Source: Sphingobacterium sp. UBA1575 (GTDB lineage Bacteria; Bacteroidota; Bacteroidia; Sphingobacteriales; Sphingobacteriaceae). From it: a stretch of DNA of 11,229 nt. Below are positions 1 through 6,221 of this stretch, one piece after another. The DNA lies in the NCBI GenBank assembly GCA_002322865.1, contig DCOH01000007.1, positions 16,502 to 27,730 of the forward strand. The letters run 5' to 3'. Both the position numbers and the translations under genes were made by a program. Under the pieces are notes generated by a model, which did no database searches, was not told the DNA's origin, and saw only the letters and a list, made by a program, of their open reading frames with translations. The first letter of the stretch is position 1; the number at the start of each line of letters is the position of its first letter.

Positions 1-10
1 TTAGTGTAAA

Positions 11-56
11 GATTGCTTCGTTCCTCGCAATGACGTTTAAGTTCCTCGCAATGACG
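11..56. repeat. REP-like intergenic repeat, two partial copies
   Basis: Positions 20-35 and 41-56 carry the same 16-base unit (gttcctcgcaatgacg), with a 21-base period. The first copy is longer at its left end: ATTGC at 12-16 pairs with GCAAT at 27-31, giving a small inverted repeat. Read on the other strand, the unit has the form GTCATTGCGAGGAACGAAGC. From memory, this resembles a short palindromic repeat family scattered between genes in many unrelated bacterial genomes. The duplication and inverted repeat are seen directly; family membership is recalled, not searched. No coding function is suggested. Confidence 0.6.
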
Positions 57-63
57 CGTTTTT

Positions 64-112
64 TCTAATGTCTAATGTCTAATGTCTATAATCTAATATC
101 TAATATCTAACA
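64..112. repeat. Heptamer tandem repeat (TCTAATR), seven units
   Basis: Seven consecutive 7-base units run in register: three copies of TCTAATG (64-84), one diverged TCTATAA (85-91), two copies of TCTAATA (92-105) and TCTAACA (106-112). The array stops 2 bases before the reverse-strand stop codon of the surA-like gene at 115-117, so it forms the start of that gene's 3' untranslated region. The gradual G to A shift along the array suggests older and younger units. It could be a slippage-prone simple repeat. It lies outside coding sequence and cannot switch a reading frame here. Confidence 0.8.
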
Positions 113-114
113 TC

Positions 115-1500
115 TCACTGCGCAGCAGTCACCGCTACATCCTCCAAATTACTCTTCGAAAAGATTTTCAGCTCATCACAAGAACCAAAATCCTCATTGA
201 TCTGCACAAACGTAGTCTTTGTTTTCTTTTCAAACCACTCACTCATTTTACGACGGGTTTTATCCTCTTGCGCATAAAACTGAATAGTTGCAAAATCCTG
301 CTCTAAACTTGCGCGGTGTGGCGGGATACGCGTCTTCAAATAATTGAATTTATAACCTATCTTTCCAGTTCTAGGATCCTGGTATTGATAGGATGCTGTA
401 TATTCTCCAGGTTGGATCGGGTCAATAGCAACGAAAACCTCTTTTTCCAAATTCTCAACAGCAATAATCGTTGAACGGTTTTCCGATCTAGGATCGATAA
501 CCATACCTCCTGTAAACTTCGTTTCTTTATTATCCGAATATCTAGATGCAGCCGCACTAAAGCTCATCTTACCAGTTTTAACCAGATTCAAAACAGAATC
601 TAATTTGGTTTTCGCGCGATCTAAACTTGCCTGCGTAGGCTGGGTAAGGATCAAGACATGGCGGACATTAACATCCTCTCCACGGCGTTGTAATACCTGC
701 AAGAAGTGGAATCCATATTCCGTTTCGAAAACCGGTGAGATCTCGCCCTCTTTTAATTTAAAAGCCATTGCGGAGAACTCCTTCACATAATTTGTTCTAG
801 GTGCAAAGCCCAATTCACCACCTCTTTTTGCAGATTCCTTATCTTCTGAATAAAAACGTGCTACCGTACCGAAATCGGTACCATCCAGTACCTGTTGGCG
901 GTATTTCTCTGCGCGCTCTTTAAATACATTCTTCTCGTCTTTGGTCAATTCCGGTTCGATGGTGATCTCACCAATTTCCACCTGTGTACTGATGTTTGGG
1001 ACTTCATTGTCTGCCAAGGATTCGAAATATTTTTTAACCTCCAATGGAGTGATCGTGATCTTTTGGATCAAGGAACGTTGGAATTTTTGCGCTTTTAACT
1101 GTTCTGCAACAACGGGACGCATTTCTTCCTTATACTGTAAGATCGAACGCTTCAGGAAAGCCTCCACACGCTCCTGACCACCACCTTGAGCAATCATTCC
1201 ACGCATACGAGAGTTTAAGTCATCATCCACCTCTGATTCGGTTACTTCTACCGAGTCAATGGCCGCTTGTTGAGCCAACAGCTTCGTGATGATCAATTGC
1301 TGTAAGAATCTACATTTGATATCAGGAGCAGGTTCCCCACGATTAAGCAGGTATTGGGCGTATTGAGCTTCTACCTCTGATTGTAGGATTACTCCTGAAC
1401 CAACAGTAGCCACTACGCGATCAATAAGTTTTTCTTGTGCACTTACCTGTATGGAACATACGGTAAGTATTAATATAATAATCTTTGAAAGGTTTTTCAT
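115..1500 (-). CDS. surA: SurA-like periplasmic peptidylprolyl isomerase / chaperone
   Basis: A 461-residue protein that reads as a SurA-type chaperone, which escorts unfolded outer-membrane proteins through the periplasm. Residues 1-21 form a signal peptide (lysine-rich start, hydrophobic core, VSA-QE cleavage site). Residues 22-160 match the SurA N-domain, beginning with the typical IDRVVATVGSGVILQSEV stretch. Two parvulin (rotamase) domains follow at about 174-272 (ending GFHFLQVLQRR) and 278-390 (beginning VRHVLIL). A C-terminal segment at about 400-461 should fold back onto the N-domain. The two-parvulin layout and the length (E. coli SurA is about 430 residues) support the assignment. 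The mature protein has only two cysteines, C63 and C441, one in each of the segments expected to pack together. It is transcribed alone, divergently from the lactonase gene. Whether the parvulin domains are catalytically active cannot be judged from sequence alone. Confidence 0.88.
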   Translation of the reverse strand: MKNLSKIIILILTVCSIQVSAQEKLIDRVVATVGSGVILQSEVEAQYAQYLLNRGEPAPDIKCRFLQQLIITKLLAQQAAIDSVEVTESEVDDDLNSRMRGMIAQGGGQERVEAFLKRSILQYKEEMRPVVAEQLKAQKFQRSLIQKITITPLEVKKYFESLADNEVPNISTQVEIGEITIEPELTKDEKNVFKERAEKYRQQVLDGTDFGTVARFYSEDKESAKRGGELGFAPRTNYVKEFSAMAFKLKEGEISPVFETEYGFHFLQVLQRRGEDVNVRHVLILTQPTQASLDRAKTKLDSVLNLVKTGKMSFSAAASRYSDNKETKFTGGMVIDPRSENRSTIIAVENLEKEVFVAIDPIQPGEYTASYQYQDPRTGKIGYKFNYLKTRIPPHRASLEQDFATIQFYAQEDKTRRKMSEWFEKKTKTTFVQINEDFGSCDELKIFSKSNLEDVAVTAAQ

Positions 1501-1534
1501 TCTGTTTTAACGCGCTATTCCGATAGTCTTTTGG

Positions 1535-1542
1535 CAAAAATA
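1535..1542 (-). promoter_or_regulatory. Candidate -7 box for the surA-like gene
   Basis: On the minus strand this reads TATTTTTG, a full match to the Bacteroidota -7 consensus TAnnTTTG, 34 bases upstream of the surA start codon. No clear TTG -33 element lies at the expected spacing further upstream, and the region is AT-rich, so a chance match is possible. Confidence 0.35.
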
Positions 1543-1670
1543 TTAAATATTATGCCTTTTTTAATACATTTACGAATGAAATAAAATAATAATCTATTTC
1601 AACCGCTTCTTAATTCCGCTAAAATAGCGAAACAGTATTACAATAAACTTGATTTAACCATATTTAACAG

Positions 1671-2768
1671 ATGATTAAAAGATATTTTTCAGTTGCCTTA
1701 ATCCTTATGACAGTGGTAGTTACAGAAATTAAAGCGCAAAAAATCCCCTTATATATTGGAACTTATACCGAAAAAGAAGGGAGTAAAGGGATTTATACCT
1801 TTTCCTTCGATACTCAAACGGCCGATGTAACGTTGTTGTCAGAGACGGAAACCCCTTCACCATCCTTTATTGCACGGAAAAATGAGCTTTTACTGGCTGT
1901 TAATGAATTGACAGATGGTAATCAATCCATATCGGCTTTTCAGATCGAAGGGGACAAGTTAAAATTCCTCAATAAATTACCCACAACAGGTTCAGCGCCT
2001 TGTCACGTGCTTTTGGATCCCAAAGGTAAATATGCCATTGTCTCCAATTATTTAGGCGGAACATTGGATATCTATGGTATTGATCCTCAAAAGGGTTTAT
2101 TAGGGCATGAAGGAAATGTAAAATTCGAAGGGTCAGGGCCGAATAAAAAGCGTCAGGATGCACCACATATACATTCCACATTTTTTGGAAAAGACAATCA
2201 TGTTTATGTTTCTGATTTAGGTTCGGATCAGATTTATGAATTCCAGGTACAGAAGAAAGATGGAAAACATAAATTGAATTTAGCATCGATCATTAAAACT
2301 CCTGCAGGTGCTGGACCCCGTCATTTGGCTTTTCATCCGAAGAAGAAAATTTTCTACGCTATTATGGAAATGACAGCTGATGTGTTGGTCTATGAAAAAG
2401 AAAATGATACTTGGGTTCAAAAGCAACGATTGAACATGAATACGGAAGGTTTTTCTGGAAACAGTGGAGCAGCGGATATCAAGGTTTCCAAGGATGGTCG
2501 ATTTGTTTATGCTACGGATCGGGTGGATGCGAATAGCATTGCCAGCTTTAAGGTGCTTAGAGATGGAAAATTGGAGAAAATCCAAGTACAATCTGTATTG
2601 GGCAAAGGGCCGAGAAACTTTAATTTTTCACCTGATGAAAAGTTTGTGCTCGTTGGAAACCAACTCAGTAATGAGGTGGTAATTTTCAAAAGGGATAAAA
2701 AAACCGGGCTATTAACGGATTCTGGCAAACGCATCAATGCATTTAAACCCGTTTGTCTGATATTTTAA
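1671..2768 (+). CDS. Secreted lactonase-family beta-propeller protein (6-phosphogluconolactonase-like)
   Basis: A 365-residue protein of the Lactonase family (PF10282; seven-bladed propeller, related to YbhE/Pgl and muconate cycloisomerase-like proteins). Residues 1-22 are a signal peptide ending IKA-Q, so the mature protein should be periplasmic or anchored outside. Family landmarks occur in order: YIGTYT (28-33) opening the first blade, SNYLGG (125-130), APHIHS (164-169), GAGPRHLAFHP (213-223), DGRFVYATDR (275-284), and a closing GPRNFNFSPDEKF...NQLSNEVVIFKRD (313-342). The C-terminal KPVCLIF is the usual family ending, so the gene is complete. Cytoplasmic Pgl hydrolyses 6-phosphogluconolactone; an exported form probably acts on another sugar lactone or related substrate, which is unknown here. 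It is divergent from surA and ends 9 bp from the converging mrpG gene. No Shine-Dalgarno sequence is evident. Confidence 0.85.
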   Translation: MIKRYFSVALILMTVVVTEIKAQKIPLYIGTYTEKEGSKGIYTFSFDTQTADVTLLSETETPSPSFIARKNELLLAVNELTDGNQSISAFQIEGDKLKFLNKLPTTGSAPCHVLLDPKGKYAIVSNYLGGTLDIYGIDPQKGLLGHEGNVKFEGSGPNKKRQDAPHIHSTFFGKDNHVYVSDLGSDQIYEFQVQKKDGKHKLNLASIIKTPAGAGPRHLAFHPKKKIFYAIMEMTADVLVYEKENDTWVQKQRLNMNTEGFSGNSGAADIKVSKDGRFVYATDRVDANSIASFKVLRDGKLEKIQVQSVLGKGPRNFNFSPDEKFVLVGNQLSNEVVIFKRDKKTGLLTDSGKRINAFKPVCLIF

Positions 2769-2777
2769 CCTGTTATT

Positions 2778-3194
2778 TTAATCTGTGGCATCATCCGAAT
2801 GCGCGATGTTCTCTTTTGCATGGGGCTGTGCCTTTTCCGGATCACTTTCTAAACAATGTGTTTCCTTGTTGTACATACCTTTAAGTTGATCGATCACCGT
2901 GCCTTTCCATAAAGGGGTGCCGGTAAAATAGGCTGCTTTGGCTATCATATGGGCAGCAATAGGGGCAGTAAGAATCAGGAAGAAGATAATGGCAATGGAC
3001 TTGGTGGTTACCGAAACATCACCAGGGAACATAATAGCCGCACAGATCAACAATAGTCCTACTCCTAAGGTGGAGGCTTTTACCGTTACGGATAGGCGTA
3101 GGTAAAAATCAGGCATCCGTAGAACGCCTATGGAGGCAAACAGGATACTCAATGCACCAACTGTGCTTAATATGGCTAGAATAATATCAATCAT
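2778..3194 (-). CDS. mrpG: Mrp cation/proton antiporter subunit G
   Basis: Small membrane subunit (138 residues) of the Mrp antiporter and last gene of the operon. Three hydrophobic segments lie at about 2-24, 40-57 and 66-88. The MnhG signatures are present: GVLRMPDFYLRL (23-34), KASTLGVGLLL (39-49) and LTAPIAAHMIAKAAY (75-89). I chose the ATG at 3192-3194 rather than the in-frame ATG at 3225-3227, because the protein then begins with the usual MIDIILAILS membrane segment and overlaps mrpF by 8 bases instead of 41. Two oddities: position 35 is serine where the common form of the motif (RxHA) has histidine, and a hydrophilic tail of about 30 residues (110-138), rich in acidic residues and histidine, extends past the membrane domain. 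Confidence 0.9.
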   Translation of the reverse strand: MIDIILAILSTVGALSILFASIGVLRMPDFYLRLSVTVKASTLGVGLLLICAAIMFPGDVSVTTKSIAIIFFLILTAPIAAHMIAKAAYFTGTPLWKGTVIDQLKGMYNKETHCLESDPEKAQPHAKENIAHSDDATD

Positions 3195-3459
3195 CTTGTT
3201 GTTTTTCAATGTAATAAGAAAAGGCAATAGTACCTAAGAAAGCGATCAGTGCCAATATGATCGCCACATCCAATAGTACATCCTGTTCCTGTCGGATGCT
3301 ATAGACGGTGATGATCCCAATCCCGATGGTAATGATCAGATCCAGCGCGATCACACGATCCACCACTGTTGGCCCCTTGAATAATCGGATGAATACCAAG
3401 AGCACCGAGATGGTCAATATCGGAAGAATCACAAAATCAAAATAGACCTCTAAACTCAT
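3187..3459 (-). CDS. mrpF: Mrp cation/proton antiporter subunit F
   Basis: Small 90-residue subunit with three membrane segments (about 8-27, 37-55, 62-84). The conserved GPTVVDRVIALDL motif at 29-41 marks the MrpF/PhaF family. D34 lies in the region whose acidic residue is important in Bacillus MrpF. The final segment, LDVAIILALIAFLGTIAFSYYIE, has the usual family ending. MrpF belongs to the small-subunit module (E, F, G) of the complex in the inner membrane and has no antiport activity alone. Its start codon overlaps the mrpE stop codon by 4 bases (ATGA), and its stop overlaps mrpG by 8 bases, which points to coupled translation and equal supply of subunits. Confidence 0.93.
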   Translation of the reverse strand: MSLEVYFDFVILPILTISVLLVFIRLFKGPTVVDRVIALDLIITIGIGIITVYSIRQEQDVLLDVAIILALIAFLGTIAFSYYIEKQQDD

Positions 3460-3932
3460 CGTAATAATTCTAATAATTTACGTTCAACTCCGGTTTTTAA
3501 TGTTCGGATGAATTGTTCTTCATCCTTCAGGTACATCACATGGATATAAATAGCTTTTTTATCATCGCTGATATCAATGATCAGGGTGCCTGGCGTCAAG
3601 GAGATAAACGTGGATAACAGGTTGATTTCAAAATCGGTGTTCGCATTGACCGGATAACGGACAATACCGGGTTTGAAAAAGTATTTTGGTGTAATCACAT
3701 CGTATGCGACCTGGACATTTGCCTTGATCAATTCGTAGAGGAAGAAAAAGAAGAAACTGATGATCTTTGGCACCCGATAGAAATAGCGGACATCCGATTC
3801 ATTCCGATTCATGATCCATAACACGCCAAATCCCAGGAGGTATCCAAAGATAAAATTAGAATAGAGCATGGACCCCGTAAGAGCTACCCAAATAAAGGAT
3901 AGCAACAGGTTCATTAGAAAAAACTTGATCAT
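3456..3932 (-). CDS. mrpE: Mrp cation/proton antiporter subunit E
   Basis: A 158-residue MrpE/MnhE subunit. Hydrophobic segments at about 4-40 and 54-75 anchor it in the inner membrane. A cytosolic C-terminal part follows with the family motif SLTPGTLIIDISDD (111-124) and an IYIHVMYL strand. Subunit E is needed for normal complex assembly and full antiport rate in studied Mrp systems but is not the ion-translocating channel. The gene overlaps mrpD and mrpF by 4 bases each. Length and motif order are ordinary for the family. Confidence 0.92.
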   Translation of the reverse strand: MIKFFLMNLLLSFIWVALTGSMLYSNFIFGYLLGFGVLWIMNRNESDVRYFYRVPKIISFFFFFLYELIKANVQVAYDVITPKYFFKPGIVRYPVNANTDFEINLLSTFISLTPGTLIIDISDDKKAIYIHVMYLKDEEQFIRTLKTGVERKLLELLR

Positions 3933-5446
3933 TGTTCAAAAACTTTATCGCCCAATACCGTGCGGATATATAGGCTGGTGTCCAACAATTCGTTCGTTAT
4001 CTTATCCACCAAAATGATGATGTTTTCTACATTCAGTCCAATGTACAAAGTAACAGCACACAAAAGGAGAATAGGTAGTACTAAAAGGATCTTTTTGAAT
4101 GGTGGCAGATCTACAAATTTATCATCGACTTCTACGCCCTCTGGTGTATCCTTCCAAAATACATCAGCCCACATTTTGGCTATGACATACATTGTTACTA
4201 AACTTCCTACGATTAAAGCAATGATGAAGAAATATTGTTTTTCTATAAAGGCTTCCTGAAAAAGGTAGATCTTTGGCCAAAAGCCTGATAATGGCGGAAT
4301 ACCTACCAGTGAAAATAAGACCAAGGCAATAATCAAAGAAATAAGCGGATAATTTTTATACAGACCTCCTAATTTATTCATATCCATCGTTCCTCTGATC
4401 TGTCGGATGATCCCTGCGATCAGGAACATATTGGTCTTAACAATAATATCGTGGATCAGGTAAAGCACGGTTCCCATCAGCGCAATCTTGCTGAACATGG
4501 CAATACCTCCGAGCATAAATCCGATATGGCTGACGATCAAATAAGAGAACAGCCTTCTGATATTGGTTTTGATCAATGCGCCAAAGGCTCCGGTCAGGAT
4601 GGTCAAAACAGCCAGAACCATAAACAGGTTCCTGGTAAAATCATCGGGAATAAAAATCAGACTGAATACCCGTAGAATCGCATAGATACCGACTTTCGTC
4701 AATAGACCACCAAAGGTAGCTGCAACAGCGGAAGGTGGGGTATGGTAGGAGGAGGGTAACCAATAATATAAGGGGAAGACGGCAGATTTGATACCAAATC
4801 CCATGATAAAGAATACCGAGGTGATTCCGACCAAAGCTTTATTGTCAAATTCCCTGATCTTAAGGGAAAGGTCTGCCATATTCAAGGAGCCGGTAATCCC
4901 GTAAAGAATCCCGATTCCTGTTAGGAAGAAGGTCGAGGCGAGAATATTCATCGCCATGTACTTTACAGCACCTTCCAATTGTGCTTTTCGGCCACCCAAT
5001 GTCATAAGTACAAAGGAAGAAATGATGATGACCTCAAACCAGACATAGAGGTTGAAGATATCGCCGGTCAAGAAGGCTCCGTTCAATCCCATTAAAAGGA
5101 AATGGAAGATCGGGAAGTAGCCGTATAACATCCGTTGCCTATTCAGACCGATGGAGGAGAAGATGGAAACCGCGAAACCTGCAATGGAAGTGAGCAGGAC
5201 CATGGTGACACTGAGCAGATCGGCAACAAATACGATTCCGAATGGTGCTTCCCAATTAGAAGCATTCATATGGAGCGGACCTTCGTTATAGACCTTAGCA
5301 AACAGTCGGATGGCAATCAGAAGTCCGATAAACGCACCACCCACACTCAAGAAACGTTGAGATATTGTCTTCCGCCAAGCAATCAATTGAATGATGGCAG
5401 TGAACAAATGGATAAAAACAGGGGCTAAAATATGGTTATCGATCAT
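3929..5446 (-). CDS. mrpD: Mrp cation/proton antiporter subunit D (NuoL/M/N-like)
   Basis: A 505-residue polytopic membrane protein of the Proton_antipo_M family, homologous to the antiporter-like subunits of complex I. Together with MrpA it is thought to carry the ion-translocation path. Visible functional positions are E138 in the WFEVIIISSF segment, K220 in FGIKSAVFPLYYWLP, K251 in GGLLTKVGIYAILR and H332 with K337 in LIHDIIVKTNM. These line up with the membrane-embedded charged residues of characterised MrpD proteins. About 14 hydrophobic segments can be counted. The gene overlaps mrpC at the start and mrpE at the end by 4 bases each. Its position between C and E, and PLYYWLP rather than the PFHFWLP of MrpA, separate it from MrpA. 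It is intact, with no frameshift. Confidence 0.95.
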   Translation of the reverse strand: MIDNHILAPVFIHLFTAIIQLIAWRKTISQRFLSVGGAFIGLLIAIRLFAKVYNEGPLHMNASNWEAPFGIVFVADLLSVTMVLLTSIAGFAVSIFSSIGLNRQRMLYGYFPIFHFLLMGLNGAFLTGDIFNLYVWFEVIIISSFVLMTLGGRKAQLEGAVKYMAMNILASTFFLTGIGILYGITGSLNMADLSLKIREFDNKALVGITSVFFIMGFGIKSAVFPLYYWLPSSYHTPPSAVAATFGGLLTKVGIYAILRVFSLIFIPDDFTRNLFMVLAVLTILTGAFGALIKTNIRRLFSYLIVSHIGFMLGGIAMFSKIALMGTVLYLIHDIIVKTNMFLIAGIIRQIRGTMDMNKLGGLYKNYPLISLIIALVLFSLVGIPPLSGFWPKIYLFQEAFIEKQYFFIIALIVGSLVTMYVIAKMWADVFWKDTPEGVEVDDKFVDLPPFKKILLVLPILLLCAVTLYIGLNVENIIILVDKITNELLDTSLYIRTVLGDKVFEQ

Positions 5447-5799
5447 ATATCTTCTTCTTCCGGCGTGTTTAAATCATCCAAATCATCTGAATTGACCAAT
5501 GCGTAGACACGTTTCAATAATACGATGGCAAATGCCGTTAATGCGAAACTGATAACAATCGCGGTGAGGATCAAGGCCTGCGGGATCGGATCAGCATAAA
5601 TATCCTGAAAAACATTATGGTCGGCATCAATTACCGGGGGTTTTCCTTTCGTGATGCTTCCCAATAGGAAAATTAAAATGTTCGTTCCATTTCCTAAGAG
5701 CATGATCCCCAAGAGGAGCTTTACCATACTTCGCCGGAGGATGAGATAGACCCCCGCAGCATATAATAAACCCAAAACAGCAACAAGTAATAATTCCAT
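5443..5799 (-). CDS. mrpC: Mrp cation/proton antiporter subunit C (NuoK-like)
   Basis: A 118-residue subunit homologous to NuoK of complex I. Three membrane segments lie at about 3-21, 28-48 and 73-97. Family signatures are LLGNGTNILIF (34-44) and ADPIPQALILTAIVIS (69-84). The C-terminus is a short acidic tail (DDLDDLNTPEEEDI). It starts 4 bases after the mrpB stop codon. An AAGGA stretch lies just upstream of the ATG, one of the few recognisable Shine-Dalgarno-like sequences in the window. It ends in a 4-base ATGA overlap with mrpD. Confidence 0.95.
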   Translation of the reverse strand: MELLLVAVLGLLYAAGVYLILRRSMVKLLLGIMLLGNGTNILIFLLGSITKGKPPVIDADHNVFQDIYADPIPQALILTAIVISFALTAFAIVLLKRVYALVNSDDLDDLNTPEEEDI

Positions 5800-5803
5800 A
5801 TGA

Positions 5804-6217
5804 TTAATCCTTGGTTAATGAGATGGTGAACAATATGGTCAAAACGACGCCTACTACGACCAGGTAAACGCCTAGGTCAAAGAACAAGGCAGATCCAATC
5901 ATGCCGATTACAGGTATTTTTTCTTCCCACCAAAGACCGGTCATCGGTGGAAGACCAAAAAAGGTTGGTAGAACCACGCTCGTGGCAGAAATTCCCAATC
6001 CGATGGGTATCAAGGATAATGGTTTTCTTTTCAATATCTTCATGGTTGCTTCGGTACCATTGGCAAAGCTATGGAGCACGAAGGCGATGGATGCGACCAA
6101 GCCTCCCACAAATCCTCCTCCGGGATAATAATGGCCACGCAGGAGCAAAAAGAAGGAAAATAAGAGTAGGATAGGCAACAGATATCGTGTTGCGGTCTGT
6201 AAAATTATACTGCGCAT
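5804..6217 (-). CDS. mrpB: Mrp cation/proton antiporter subunit B
   Basis: A 137-residue MnhB-domain protein with four membrane segments. The diagnostic RGHYYPGGGFVGGL motif is at 27-40, and the last segment (about 112-133, FFDLGVYLVVVGVVLTILF) also fits the family. In many Proteobacteria this domain is fused to the C-terminus of MrpA; here it is a separate gene, giving the seven-gene (group 1) type of Mrp operon. It is separated from mrpA by 4 bases and from mrpC by 4 bases. No unusual substitutions were noticed. Confidence 0.95.
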   Translation of the reverse strand: MRSIILQTATRYLLPILLLFSFFLLLRGHYYPGGGFVGGLVASIAFVLHSFANGTEATMKILKRKPLSLIPIGLGISATSVVLPTFFGLPPMTGLWWEEKIPVIGMIGSALFFDLGVYLVVVGVVLTILFTISLTKD

Positions 6218-6221
6218 ATTT

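Noticed and set aside
64..112. CRISPR array or origin-type iterons
   Set aside because: The units are only 7 bases with no spacers, no cas genes are nearby and no replication gene is present.
2724..2757. Hairpin (GGCAAACG pairing with CGTTTGTC) near the end of the lactonase gene as a terminator
   Set aside because: The 18-base loop, one wobble pair, location inside coding sequence and lack of a clean T-run make it unconvincing.
3195..3227. Upstream in-frame start for mrpG adding 11 residues (MPFLITLKNNK)
   Set aside because: It would overlap mrpF by 41 bases and precede the conserved MIDIILAILS beginning; the ATG at 3192-3194 fits the family and the tight-overlap pattern of the operon.
5135..5428. 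97-codon plus-strand open frame opposite mrpD, rich in D, E, G and Q
   Set aside because: The composition is what the complement of membrane-protein codons gives; it is not a real gene.
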